Origin: Gemmatimonadaceae bacterium
GTDB lineage: Bacteria > Gemmatimonadota > Gemmatimonadetes > Gemmatimonadales > Gemmatimonadaceae
Reading direction: 5' to 3'
Length of the DNA stretch: 64,000 bases
Assembly (NCBI GenBank): GCA_040882285.1
Contig: JBBEBQ010000005.1
Coordinates: forward strand, 303,681-367,680
The first letter of the stretch is position 1. Each line of letters starts with the position of its first letter. A program made the position numbers and the translations under genes. The notes under the pieces are model-generated. The model was not told the DNA's origin, ran no database searches, and saw nothing but the letters and a program-made list of their open reading frames with translations. Of the stretch, positions 21,108-32,586 are shown one piece after another.

Positions 21108-21650
21108 TCAGCGGGTGAAGAAGGACAGCCCAATCGCCGCGCCATAAGCGTTCACATCATCCGGATTGCTGAATTGTCGCGCGTACCCAACTTCAAACCG
21201 CCATCGGAAACGATTGCCCAACATAAGCGGCGTTTTCAAGCCGATCCCTATACCGGCGGTCGGATCGGTTTCGTCCTCGCCCTCGCCGTCAGCGTCGGCG
21301 CTTATACCGGTTATCCCCACAAACGGACGTGCGTACACAACAGTCCCCGCCGAGGCTGGGTTGAAGTGCCATAGAAGGCCGGCCTCCGCACTCCATGCCG
21401 TGAGACTAGCGTCATCGCTAGCGATGCGCTCAAGGCCGAAAGACGGCTCGAAGGACAGCGCATCGGAAAAGAAAAAGCCGACGCGCAACTGACCCGCCGG
21501 AATCGAAATGGCGGTGACGCTTGGATCGGTATCGAAGTAGGTAAACGTCGCGTCCATCCCTAACTCAATCGGACGTTGCGCCTGGGAAGTGCTCGATGCG
21601 ACGAATACGGCAAAAACAGCCGCCAACACTGCTCTCAGCGTGCTACGCAT
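21108..21650 (-). CDS. Small outer-membrane beta-barrel protein
   Basis: A 180-residue protein. The ATG at 21650 is chosen because GAGGA lies six bases upstream and a signal peptide (MRSTLRAVLAAVFAVFVASS, ending SQAQ) follows. The mature part alternates short strands (VGFFFSDALSFEPSFGL, WRFEVGYARQF) and ends AAIGLSFFTR with aromatic residues near the end, as in small OmpA-like or PorT-like barrels. No function is assigned. A barrel remnant lies downstream, and 261 bases of non-coding sequence with a GGCGCCGCCG/CGGCGACGCC hairpin (about 21848-21876) lie upstream. Confidence 0.8.
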   Translation of the reverse strand: MRSTLRAVLAAVFAVFVASSTSQAQRPIELGMDATFTYFDTDPSVTAISIPAGQLRVGFFFSDALSFEPSFGLERIASDDASLTAWSAEAGLLWHFNPASAGTVVYARPFVGITGISADADGEGEDETDPTAGIGIGLKTPLMLGNRFRWRFEVGYARQFSNPDDVNAYGAAIGLSFFTR

Positions 21651-21911
21651 TTGTCCTCGCTCGTTAGCGTGATAGCCGCGGTCGCCGCCAAGACGGAAGC
21701 GAGCGCGAGTCTGCCTCGCCGACCTGGGCCGGCGACGCGCAACGTTATGTGTGAGTGGATTGTCGCGCAAGCGGAAACGCCACGTGCAGGGATTACCCGA
21801 CGCCGCCGTAGGCGAAACCCGGAAGGCTGCGTCAGATGTGAGAGAGGCGCCGCCGACTGCTGCACGGCGACGCCTCCCGGCGCAGATATGTCAGATCTTG
21901 CTGCCAATCAG

Positions 21912-22211
21912 TTACGCGATCGCTAGAACGACCACGACCAGGAGCAGTATGACCGCGCCGATCACGATCCAGCGCACCATCTGCCCTTCCGACTGCATCG
22001 CCGCGGCCTTGGCCTCGGCTTTCGACTCGGCGCGGCTGATGCCGAGCCGCGCGGCTCCTTCCGTCGCAAGGACCTGCGTGGCGCGCGCGCCGTCCTGCTT
22101 CACCGCGGCCGGGGGAGTCGCGTCCTGCAACGCGGACTGCGCTGCGGCGGGCGATCCGGCGAGCGAGAGAGCAGCTACGGCGATCAGTGATGCGCGCATG
22201 TGTCTCTTCAT
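21912..22211 (-). CDS. Secreted/membrane protein, tandem paralogue A
   Basis: A 99-residue protein with a signal peptide (MKRHMRASLIAVAALSLAGS, then PAAAQ), a short central region with ATQVLATEGAARLGISRAES, and a C-terminal membrane helix (about residues 77-98, ILLLVVVVLAIA). The ATG at 22211 is chosen because GGAGG lies five bases upstream. It is a close paralogue of the product at 22309-22608, with the same length and architecture and an almost identical central 20 residues. Family not recognised. The central segment, LGISRAE, is the likely conserved function. Confidence 0.75.
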   Translation of the reverse strand: MKRHMRASLIAVAALSLAGSPAAAQSALQDATPPAAVKQDGARATQVLATEGAARLGISRAESKAEAKAAAMQSEGQMVRWIVIGAVILLLVVVVLAIA

Positions 22212-22308
22212 GAACACCTCCGAATGAGTACGTGAACCTGCGGGACCAGCGTGTGATGACGGGGGCGAAGCGAGCCCGGCTGCGCCGAGCTCGCTCGCCT
22301 TGAGCTGC

Positions 22309-22608
22309 CTACTTCGCGACCGCTATGATCAGAATCGCGGCGAGAACCGCGACGCCGAGGATGATGATCCACTTCATCGTCTCGCTCTGCTGCTGCATGG
22401 CGGGCGCCTTCGCGTCCGCGGCAGCTTCGGCCCGGCTGATTCCCAGCCGCGCCGCGGCTTCGGTCGCCAGAACCTGCGTGGCTTTCGCGCCGTCATTCCG
22501 CACTTCAGCCGGTGGTGATCCCTCACGCACCGACTGCGCGGCGAGCGGTGACGCCACGAGAGTGAAAGCAGCTACTGCGATCAGCGATGCGCGCATCTGT
22601 CTGTTCAT
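22309..22608 (-). CDS. Secreted/membrane protein, tandem paralogue B
   Basis: A 99-residue paralogue of the product at 21912-22211, transcribed first in the same direction with 97 bases between. It shares MRASLIAVAA, ATQVLATEAAARLGISRAE and the C-terminal membrane helix (IIILGVAVLAAILIIAVA), while the linkers differ. GGAGG sits six bases before the ATG at 22608. The conserved sequences together with diverged linkers point to a local duplication kept under selection. Function unknown. Confidence 0.75.
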   Translation of the reverse strand: MNRQMRASLIAVAAFTLVASPLAAQSVREGSPPAEVRNDGAKATQVLATEAAARLGISRAEAAADAKAPAMQQQSETMKWIIILGVAVLAAILIIAVAK

Positions 22609-22649
22609 TGACCACCTCCGAACGGTATGTGGACCTGCGTGACCTGCAG

Positions 22650-23843
22650 CTATGACGTCGGCGGGTTGAACTCCATGTGCTGGCCTTCAACCCACGACTT
22701 GTGATAAGCGGGATCCTCGATCTCCAGCGCGGGCAGCGCGACGTGCAGCGGACGGAACGAGTCCATCATGACCGCCAGCTCGTCGGTGTACTTGGCCCCG
22801 ATGCTCGCCTCCGCGCGCCCCGGGTGCGGGCCGTGCGGGATTCCGTCGGGATGGTGCGTGATGCTCCCGAACTCGATTCCCTTGCGACTCATGAACTCGC
22901 TGGACGCGTAGTACAGCACCTCGTCCGAATCCACGTTGCTGTGGTTGTACGGCGCCGGCACGGCTTCGGGATGAAAATCATATGGCCGCGGACAGAAGGA
23001 GCAAATAACGAACCCGTCGCCCTGGAAGGTCTGGTGGACGGGGGGCGGCTGGTGCACGCGGCCCACTATCGGCTCGAAGTCGTTGATGTTGAACGCCCAC
23101 GGATAGAAGTAGCCGTCCCAGCCCACGACGTCGAAGGGATGATGGTCGAGCACGATCTCGTTGATGCCGTTGGTCTGCTTCACGAGGATCGGGAAGTCGC
23201 CCATCTCGTCGTGCGTGTTGAGCTGCAGCGGCCGGCGAATGTCGCGCTCGGAGTACGGCGCTCCCTCGAGCAGCTGCCCGAACTCGTTCCGGTAGCGCGT
23301 GGGCCAGCGTACGTGTCCGCGGCTCTCGAACACCAGCAGCTTGGGCGCCTCGGCGCCGAGGTCGAGCTTGTACCGGTGCATGATCCCGCGGTGGATCACG
23401 AGATAGTCGCCTTCGTGAAACGGCAGGTCGCCGAAGATCGTTTCCAGCATCCCCTGCCCCTTCGCGACGTACACCACCTCGTCGCCCTGCGCGTTGCGGT
23501 AGAAGTGCGCGTCGTTCTCGTCGGGCTCGACGTACAGCATCGCGATGTCGGGGTTGAACAGGAGCGGCGTCCGGTCGAGCGTGGGACTGCCTCCCTTCTT
23601 CGCGCGGGAAGTGAGAAAGTGCCGGTGCTTCAGCGTCTGGTCGGGGTCGGGCTGGTACACCACTTCCTTGATCCGCCGCGCGGACTTCACGGTCGTAGGC
23701 GGATACGTGTGATACAGCAGCGACGACGTGCCCGTGAATCCCTCGTGCCCCATCAGCTCCTCCGCGTACAGCCCGCCGTCGGGCTTGCGGAACGCGATGT
23801 GTCGCTTGCGGGGGATCTGGCCGAGGGTGTGGTAGATGGGCAT
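22650..23843 (-). CDS. hmgA: Homogentisate 1,2-dioxygenase
   Basis: A 397-residue iron enzyme that opens homogentisate to maleylacetoacetate. The family features YHTYPPTTV, FHEGDYLVIHRG, GWDGYFYPWAFNI and the iron-site cluster SDEVLYY and THHPDGIPHGPHPG are present. It lies directly downstream of the 4-hydroxyphenylpyruvate dioxygenase gene, giving consecutive steps of tyrosine breakdown. The later enzymes (fumarylacetoacetase, isomerase) are not in the window. No Shine-Dalgarno is visible: the 77-bp gap upstream is almost wholly a heptamer element (23851-23920). Confidence 0.96.
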   Translation of the reverse strand: MPIYHTLGQIPRKRHIAFRKPDGGLYAEELMGHEGFTGTSSLLYHTYPPTTVKSARRIKEVVYQPDPDQTLKHRHFLTSRAKKGGSPTLDRTPLLFNPDIAMLYVEPDENDAHFYRNAQGDEVVYVAKGQGMLETIFGDLPFHEGDYLVIHRGIMHRYKLDLGAEAPKLLVFESRGHVRWPTRYRNEFGQLLEGAPYSERDIRRPLQLNTHDEMGDFPILVKQTNGINEIVLDHHPFDVVGWDGYFYPWAFNINDFEPIVGRVHQPPPVHQTFQGDGFVICSFCPRPYDFHPEAVPAPYNHSNVDSDEVLYYASSEFMSRKGIEFGSITHHPDGIPHGPHPGRAEASIGAKYTDELAVMMDSFRPLHVALPALEIEDPAYHKSWVEGQHMEFNPPTS

Positions 23844-23850
23844 GGGAAAA

Positions 23851-23920
23851 AGCTATTGGCTGTTGGCTGTTGGCTGTTGGTAGTTAGCCAAGAGCCAATA
23901 GCTAACAGCCAACAGCTCTC
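23851..23920. repeat. Heptad element between hppD and hmgA
   Basis: Ten 7-bp units in one phase: CTATTGG, three CTGTTGG, TAGTTAG, CCAAGAG, CCAATAG, CTAACAG, CCAACAG, CTC... The second half is the reverse complement of the first, and AGCTATTGGCT pairs perfectly with AGCCAATAGCT. It begins at the hppD stop and ends seven bases before the hmgA start, so it must be transcribed within the operon. Confidence 0.92.
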
Positions 23921-25045
23921 TCACAGGTTCCCTCTCAAGGCCTGCTCGCGCTCGATGGCTTCGAACAGGGCTTTGAAATTTCCTTTCCCGAAGCTGCGGG
24001 CGCCTTTGCGCTGGATGATCTCGTAAAAGACCGTGGGCCGGTCCTGCACGGGCTTGGTGAATATCTGCAGCAGGTAGCCGTCCGGATCGCGGTCCACGAG
24101 AATGCCCAAATCCTTGAGCGGCTCCACGTCCTCGTCGATCTTGCCGACGCGCTCGATGAGGTCGTCGTAGTAGGTCGTGGGCACCCGGAGAAACTCGATC
24201 CCGCGGCGCCGTAGCTCGCTCACCGTGTGGATGATGTCGTCCGTGGAGAGCGCCATGTGTTGCACGCCCGGGCCGTGATAGAACTCGAGGTACTCGTCGA
24301 TCTGCGACTTCTTCTTGCCGGCCGCGGGCTCGTTGATCGGGAACTTGATGCGCTCGTTGCCGTTGCTCACGACTTTCGACATCAGCGACGAGTACTCGGT
24401 GGAGATGTCCTTGTCGTCGAACGAGATGAGATTCTTGAACCCCATCACGTCCTCGTAGAACTTCACCCACGCGTTCATCTTGCCGAGCTCGACGTTGCCG
24501 ACGCAGTGGTCGACGTACTTCAGGCCGACGGGCTCGGGACTGTACTCGCTCGCCGCCGGCTGGAACCCGGGCATGAACAGCCCGCGGTAGTTCCGCCGCT
24601 CGACCAGCGTGTGGATGGTGTCGCCGTACGTGTGGATGGCGGCGGTGATGAATTCGCCGTCCTTGTCCTTGCTGACCTCCGGCTCCTTCGCGGGCCTGGC
24701 GCCCCGCTCGACCGCGAGCTGGAAAGCCTCGCGCGCGTCGTCCACCCACAAGGCCAGGTCGCGCACGCCGTCGCCGTGCCGGTGCACGTGCCCGGCGATC
24801 GGCCCGTCAGGTCCGAGCGCCGACGTCAGCACCAGCCTGATCTTGCCCTGCTCGAGGAGATAGCTGACCCGGTCGCGCACGCCGGTCTCGGGGCCGCGGT
24901 AGGCGGTAACCTTGTAGCCCCACGCCGTCCTGTAGTACAGGCTGGCCTGCTTGGCGTTGCCGACCCAGAACTCTATGTAATCGGTCCCGTTGATCGGGAA
25001 GACGTCCGTCGTGGTCTCGGGACCAGCCAGAGTTGCCGTACCCAT
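23921..25045 (-). CDS. hppD: 4-Hydroxyphenylpyruvate dioxygenase
   Basis: A 374-residue iron enzyme making homogentisate from 4-hydroxyphenylpyruvate. The ATG at 25045 is chosen because GGAG lies eight bases upstream; upstream in-frame codons do not match the family. Iron ligands appear as His in VDHCVGNVE, His in GVQHMALSTDD and Glu in FYEIIQRKG near the C-terminus. The typical bacterial length is 350-380. The stop codon directly abuts the heptad element before hmgA. Confidence 0.95.
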   Translation of the reverse strand: MGTATLAGPETTTDVFPINGTDYIEFWVGNAKQASLYYRTAWGYKVTAYRGPETGVRDRVSYLLEQGKIRLVLTSALGPDGPIAGHVHRHGDGVRDLALWVDDAREAFQLAVERGARPAKEPEVSKDKDGEFITAAIHTYGDTIHTLVERRNYRGLFMPGFQPAASEYSPEPVGLKYVDHCVGNVELGKMNAWVKFYEDVMGFKNLISFDDKDISTEYSSLMSKVVSNGNERIKFPINEPAAGKKKSQIDEYLEFYHGPGVQHMALSTDDIIHTVSELRRRGIEFLRVPTTYYDDLIERVGKIDEDVEPLKDLGILVDRDPDGYLLQIFTKPVQDRPTVFYEIIQRKGARSFGKGNFKALFEAIEREQALRGNL

Positions 25046-25189
25046 CGATTGCTCCGCGTAAAGACGATCAGGGAGTCCGCGCGCCTCGCCGGACAACCCC
25101 TTCCGCATCATAGAAAGCTACCTGCTTTCTGTCCAGCGAGCAGGAAACGGACCGCGATAAATGGGCGTCAGTTTGGCCGGCGTCGTTTG

Positions 25190-25380
25190 CGACTACGGAC
25201 TGAGGACCCTTGCGGCCTCAGGACTAACGGCCATCGCGGATCGGCGATTAATCGAGGACCGAGGATCGCGGAATTCCTACCTCCTTAGTCCTCAATTAGT
25301 CGTCGATCGTCGATTGTAGTTAGTCCTGAGGCCGCAAAGGTCCGCAATCCGCAATCCGCAATCCGCAATCCGCAATCGCA
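25190..25380. repeat. Large heptad element with 25-bp inverted arms
   Basis: The 341-bp gap between hppD and the next gene holds this element. Arms 25204-25228 and 25319-25343 match as reverse complements at 24 of 25 positions, 90 bp apart. Five perfect TCCGCAA units follow at 25341-25375, and GAGGACC/GAGGATC words lie inside. The word CTTTGCGGCCTCAG is shared with the element at 54355-54410. The bases from 25046 to 25189 show nothing recognisable. Confidence 0.9.
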
Positions 25381-25386
25381 GGCCTA

Positions 25387-25575
25387 TCAGCCGGCGCCTC
25401 GCTCTTTGCCGCGCGCGGCGGCGAGCCGCCGGGCGATCCCGCGATAAAAGGCCGCGTCGTCCGGGCGCTGCTGCTCCTCCAGCCACAGCGCCGTCGCTTC
25501 CAGCGCGTACAGGATGTTGCCGAGATAGAGCTCGGCAAGCTGCGCGACGGATTCAGGACGATCGGGCTCGTCCAA
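25387..25575 (-). CDS. Small helical protein downstream of PP2C
   Basis: A 62-residue acidic-then-basic helical protein (DEPDRPESVAQLAELYLGNI, then ATALWLEEQQRPDDAAFYRG, then IARRLAAARGKER). The TTG start lies six bases after the PP2C stop, so translation is probably coupled. The sequence has a coding look: amphipathic leucine-rich helices and no low complexity. Family not recognised. A role with the phosphatase is suggested only by position. Confidence 0.6.
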   Translation of the reverse strand: MDEPDRPESVAQLAELYLGNILYALEATALWLEEQQRPDDAAFYRGIARRLAAARGKERGAG

Positions 25576-25581
25576 GCTCGC

Positions 25582-26445
<864 letters not shown>

Positions 26446-26446
26446 A

Positions 26447-28327
26447 CTACCGGACCGCCCCCACGGGCGGCAAGCGATTGCCCGCAGATGGAGTGAGAGC
26501 CTCGCCTGCTCCGAACTGCAGCCGCCACAGCCTTTCGTAGATTCCGCCCTTGCGGACGAGCGCGCGGTGAGTACCGCGCTCGACGACTTCGCCGTGGTGC
26601 AGGACCAGGATCTCGTCCGCCGATACGATGGTGCTCAAGCGGTGCGCCACCGCGATGGTCGTGCGCCCCGCCTGCAATACCCGCAGCGCGCGCTGGATGT
26701 CGCCTTCGATCTCGCTGTCAACTGCGCTCGTGGCTTCATCGAGAAGTAGCAACGGGGGATCTGCCGCGATCGCGCGCGCGAACGACAGAAGCTGTCTCTC
26801 ACCGACACTTATGGAAGCACCACGCTCGCCGAGCACGTGGGAGTATCCCCCCGGCAGGCGGCGAACGATCGGGTCCGCGCCCACCTGGCGCGCTGCTGAC
26901 ACTACGGCCGCCTCGTCCAAAGGATTCGCCAGGCGGATGTTCGTGGCTATGTCCCCCGCGAAGAGAAAGATCTCCTGCTGAACGTAGCCCATGACGCTAC
27001 GGAGCGCCGCCAGGGGAAGTTCCCGTATGTCCATGCCGTTCAGGAGGATGCGCCCGCGCTGCGGGTCGTAGAACCGCAGCAGCAGGTTCACTATCGTGGT
27101 CTTTCCCGCCCCGGTGTGGCCGACGAGGGCGGTCGTCTTCCCCGGGCTGGCCGTGAAGGTCACGCCCTTGAGGACCCATTCCGGCTCGTCGCCGCCGCGG
27201 TCCTCCGCGCGCCCGCTGGCCGTGTGGGCGACGTCGTACGCGAACCAGACGTCCTCGAACCGCACCTCCACGGACCGTCCGACCAGGGGCGTCGGACCCG
27301 GCGCGAGGTCCGGCACGGTCGGGGGCGTGTCGAGCAGCTTGAACACGCGCTCCGACGATGCCATGGCGCTCTGGATGATGTTGTACTTCTCGGACAGGTC
27401 CTGGACCGGCTCGAAGAACCGGCGCACGAGCTGGAGGAAGGCGGCCACCGTCCCGATGGTCAGCGTCCCCACCTCGACGCGCGAGGCGCCGGCGACGATC
27501 AGGCTGGCTAGCGCGACGGACGTCAGCAGCTCGATCGTCGGAAAGTACAGAGCGTAAGCGGTGATCGAGCGAAGGTTCGCCGCGAGGTGATCACGATTGA
27601 GCTGCTCGAAGCGCCGCTGCTCGTCCGCCTCGCGCCCGAACAGCTGCACCACCCGCATTCCGCTGATCCGCTCCTGGAGGAACGAATTGATGCGCGCGAG
27701 CCGCACCCGCACGTCGCCGTACGACTCGCGCACCGTCTTCCGGAAGAGCCGCGAGACGAGCAGCACGAACGGGATGACGACGAACGCGGCCGTGGCCAGC
27801 CGCCAATCCACGATCCACATCGCGATAGCGATCGCGACCAGCGTAAAGAGATCGCCTATCCCGGCGACGACGCCCGCGGTGAACAGCTCGTTCAGCGTCT
27901 CCACGTCGCTCGTGACGCGCGTGATGAGCCGTCCCGCCGGATTCCGGTCGAAGAACGACACCGACAGCCGCTGCAGGTGCGAGAAGATCTGCATCCGGAG
28001 ATCGCGCATCACCCGCTGGCCGAGCATGCTCGTGAGCCACGTCTGGCCGTACGAGCAGGCGAACTGGGCGAGCAGAGCCAGCACGAACGCCGCGGTGGCC
28101 TGCGCGAGGAACGTCGTGTCGCCCGCCGGGATGGCGACGTCGATCACCTGGCGGGTTAGGAACGGCCCTACCAGCTGCAGCACTCCCTCGATGCCCAGCA
28201 GGATTAGCGCGCCTACGACCAGCCCCATGTACGGCCGGACGTACCGGAGCAGCCGCCGCATCAGCTGGGCGTCGTAGCTCTTGTCGAGTGCTTCTTCCTC
28301 GTGGATGGTGTCCGTTGGCGTAGTCAT
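26447..28327 (-). CDS. ABC exporter, fused membrane and ATPase domains
   Basis: A 626-residue half-transporter of the MsbA/MdlB type. Six membrane helices lie in residues 30-330, and the ATPase domain spans about 350-600 with Walker A GHTGAGKTT, the signature ISVGERQLLSFARA, Walker B LLLLDEATSAVD and the His-switch VAHRLST. The signature ISVGERQ varies from the common LSGGQ. A homodimer should be the active unit. The substrate is unknown (lipid, drug or peptide). ATG at 28327; the following gene in this direction is the PP2C gene, one base away. Confidence 0.93.
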   Translation of the reverse strand: MTTPTDTIHEEEALDKSYDAQLMRRLLRYVRPYMGLVVGALILLGIEGVLQLVGPFLTRQVIDVAIPAGDTTFLAQATAAFVLALLAQFACSYGQTWLTSMLGQRVMRDLRMQIFSHLQRLSVSFFDRNPAGRLITRVTSDVETLNELFTAGVVAGIGDLFTLVAIAIAMWIVDWRLATAAFVVIPFVLLVSRLFRKTVRESYGDVRVRLARINSFLQERISGMRVVQLFGREADEQRRFEQLNRDHLAANLRSITAYALYFPTIELLTSVALASLIVAGASRVEVGTLTIGTVAAFLQLVRRFFEPVQDLSEKYNIIQSAMASSERVFKLLDTPPTVPDLAPGPTPLVGRSVEVRFEDVWFAYDVAHTASGRAEDRGGDEPEWVLKGVTFTASPGKTTALVGHTGAGKTTIVNLLLRFYDPQRGRILLNGMDIRELPLAALRSVMGYVQQEIFLFAGDIATNIRLANPLDEAAVVSAARQVGADPIVRRLPGGYSHVLGERGASISVGERQLLSFARAIAADPPLLLLDEATSAVDSEIEGDIQRALRVLQAGRTTIAVAHRLSTIVSADEILVLHHGEVVERGTHRALVRKGGIYERLWRLQFGAGEALTPSAGNRLPPVGAVR

Positions 28328-28464
28328 GCGGGGCGAATCCTAGCGGCGGCCCCCGGCCGGGGCCACATTGCCGGTGAAGCGAACCTCATTGCTGGTACGC
28401 AGGTTGCACGCTCGCGCGGTCGTACGACTCAACCGCACGGGGCCACTCACTTACCGGAGGTTTC

Positions 28465-28728
28465 ATGTCCATCCTTGCCTGGATCGTGCTGGGGCTCATC
28501 GCCGGCGCGATAGCGAAAGCTCTCATGCCGGGGGATGATCCCGGCGGCTTCATCGTGACCGCGATAATCGGAATCGTAGGAGCGGTGATCGGTGGATTCC
28601 TCGGCAACACCCTCATGGGGGCGCCGCTCTCGGGGTTCTCGCTCTGGAGCCTCCTTCTGGCGGTGATCGGCGCGCTGATCCTGCTGTGGGTCTACCGCCT
28701 GACTACGAAAGGAAAACGAGTTCCCTGA
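28465..28728 (+). CDS. GlsB/YeaQ/YmgE-type small membrane protein
   Basis: An 87-residue protein with three membrane helices of the transglycosylase-associated family (GlsB/YeaQ/YmgE): SILAWIVLGLIAGAIAKALM, then GGFIVTAIIGIVGAVIGGFL, then SLLLAVIGALILLWVYRL. Members are general-stress-induced and of unknown function, and the glycine-rich helix pattern is typical. GGAGG lies four to eight bases before the ATG. The transcript probably ends in the heptad-hairpin element at 28742-28804. Confidence 0.9.
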   Translation: MSILAWIVLGLIAGAIAKALMPGDDPGGFIVTAIIGIVGAVIGGFLGNTLMGAPLSGFSLWSLLLAVIGALILLWVYRLTTKGKRVP

Positions 28729-28741
28729 CTGCCCGTTGACT

Positions 28742-28804
28742 ACCACATAGAACGGATAAGCTGCGAGCTACCAGCTAGAAGCTTATCCGTTCTAAGTGGC
28801 AGTT
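28742..28804. repeat. Heptad element forming a near-perfect hairpin
   Basis: Nine 7-bp units in phase, four of them ending in AGCT (ATAAGCT, GCGAGCT, ACCAGCT, AGAAGCT). TAGAACGGATAAGCT (28748-28762) pairs perfectly with 28780-28794, and CCAC/GTGG extend the stem. A CAGTTTT tail follows. The shared words GCTGCGAGCT and GTGGCAGTTT mark it as a sibling of the element at 45486-45652. Confidence 0.92.
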
Positions 28805-28852
28805 TTCCGCCCGCCTCTCGGTTTTTGTTCGGGTGGTCGCTAAGTTGCTTGC

Positions 28853-31717
<2,865 letters not shown>

Positions 31718-31723
31718 GATCCG

Positions 31724-32536
31724 CTACAAACGCCGCCGCTGCATCCGCCGCATCGCTAGGGCGACCAGCCGGCGTGGCACGAAGCGCTGCGCCTGGACCA
31801 CGAGCTTGTTCCGCGCCCCGGGAACCGCCACGCGCCACCCGGCCAGCATCGCGCGGTAGCCGAACTCCGCGACGTCGCCCGCGTCGGCCACGTCCAGGTT
31901 CGGGAGCCTGACGCTCTTCATCCCGGCGACCCGCGCGAACTCCGTCTCGGTGGGGCCCGGGCAGAGGCACGTCACGCTGATTCCGGAATGCGCGAGCTCC
32001 TCCGCCACCGCCTGTGAGAAGCTGAGCACGAAGGCCTTGCTGGCGTAATACACGCTCTGCAGCGGGCCCGGGAAAAACGCCGCGGTGGATGCCACGTTCA
32101 GCACGTACCCCGCGCGCCGCTTGAGCATGGGCGCGATGAACAGCTTGGTGAGGTGCATGAGCGCGGTGATGTTCACCTGCACCATCGTGATCTCGCGCTC
32201 GATCGGCGTTTCGCTGAACTCGCCGGCGAGCCCGAAGCCCGCGTTGTTCACGAGCACGTCCACTTCGATGCGGGCGTCCCGCACGGCGGCGAAGATCCGC
32301 TCCGGCGCTTCGGGGTCGCCGAGGTCGTCGACGATCACGGTGGCGGTGATGCCGTGCTTCCCTTCCAGCGCGCCGGCGAGGGCTTCGAGCGCGTCGCGCC
32401 GGCGGGCTACGAGCACTACGTCGTGGTCGTGCGCGGCGAAGACTTTGGCGAGCTCGGCGCCGATTCCGGCGGATGCGCCGGTGATCAGCGCTGTCTTTCG
32501 CCGGCGCGGGTCGAATTCAGGAAGGATTTGGCTCAT
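31724..32536 (-). CDS. Short-chain dehydrogenase/reductase
   Basis: A 270-residue NAD(P)-dependent oxidoreductase of the SDR superfamily. The glycine motif TGASAGIG, NNAGFGL, the catalytic serine segment NVASTAAFF and the YYASKAF Tyr-Lys pair are all present. The substrate is unknown; the closest general class is the fatty-acyl/steroid-like SDRs (COG0300). The ATG at 32536 is chosen over in-frame codons further upstream, which are encoded by the inverted repeat at 32537. No Shine-Dalgarno precedes it: a perfect hairpin starts at the adjacent base. Confidence 0.93.
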   Translation of the reverse strand: MSQILPEFDPRRRKTALITGASAGIGAELAKVFAAHDHDVVLVARRRDALEALAGALEGKHGITATVIVDDLGDPEAPERIFAAVRDARIEVDVLVNNAGFGLAGEFSETPIEREITMVQVNITALMHLTKLFIAPMLKRRAGYVLNVASTAAFFPGPLQSVYYASKAFVLSFSQAVAEELAHSGISVTCLCPGPTETEFARVAGMKSVRLPNLDVADAGDVAEFGYRAMLAGWRVAVPGARNKLVVQAQRFVPRRLVALAMRRMQRRRL

Positions 32537-32579
32537 GGTTCGTGGTTTGTTCCGCAAACCACGAACCACGAGCCGCAAA
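32537..32579. repeat. Heptad hairpin touching the SDR start codon
   Basis: A perfect 13-bp stem (GGTTCGTGGTTTG, 32537-32549, and its complement 32555-32567) with a five-base loop, followed by ACCACGA and GCCGCAA units on the same 7-bp period. The first base next to the stem is the last base of the SDR ATG, so the usual ribosome-binding region is inside the stem. Confidence 0.92.
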
Positions 32580-32586
32580 CCGACAT

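Noticed and set aside
25292-25538. Minus-strand ORFs within the TCCGCAA array
   Set aside because: Their products are the heptapeptide repeat LRIADCG, an artefact of the 7-bp DNA repeat.
28742-28804. Plain intrinsic terminator only
   Set aside because: It may act as one, but the 7-bp phase and the shared words with 45486-45652 show that it belongs to a repeat family.
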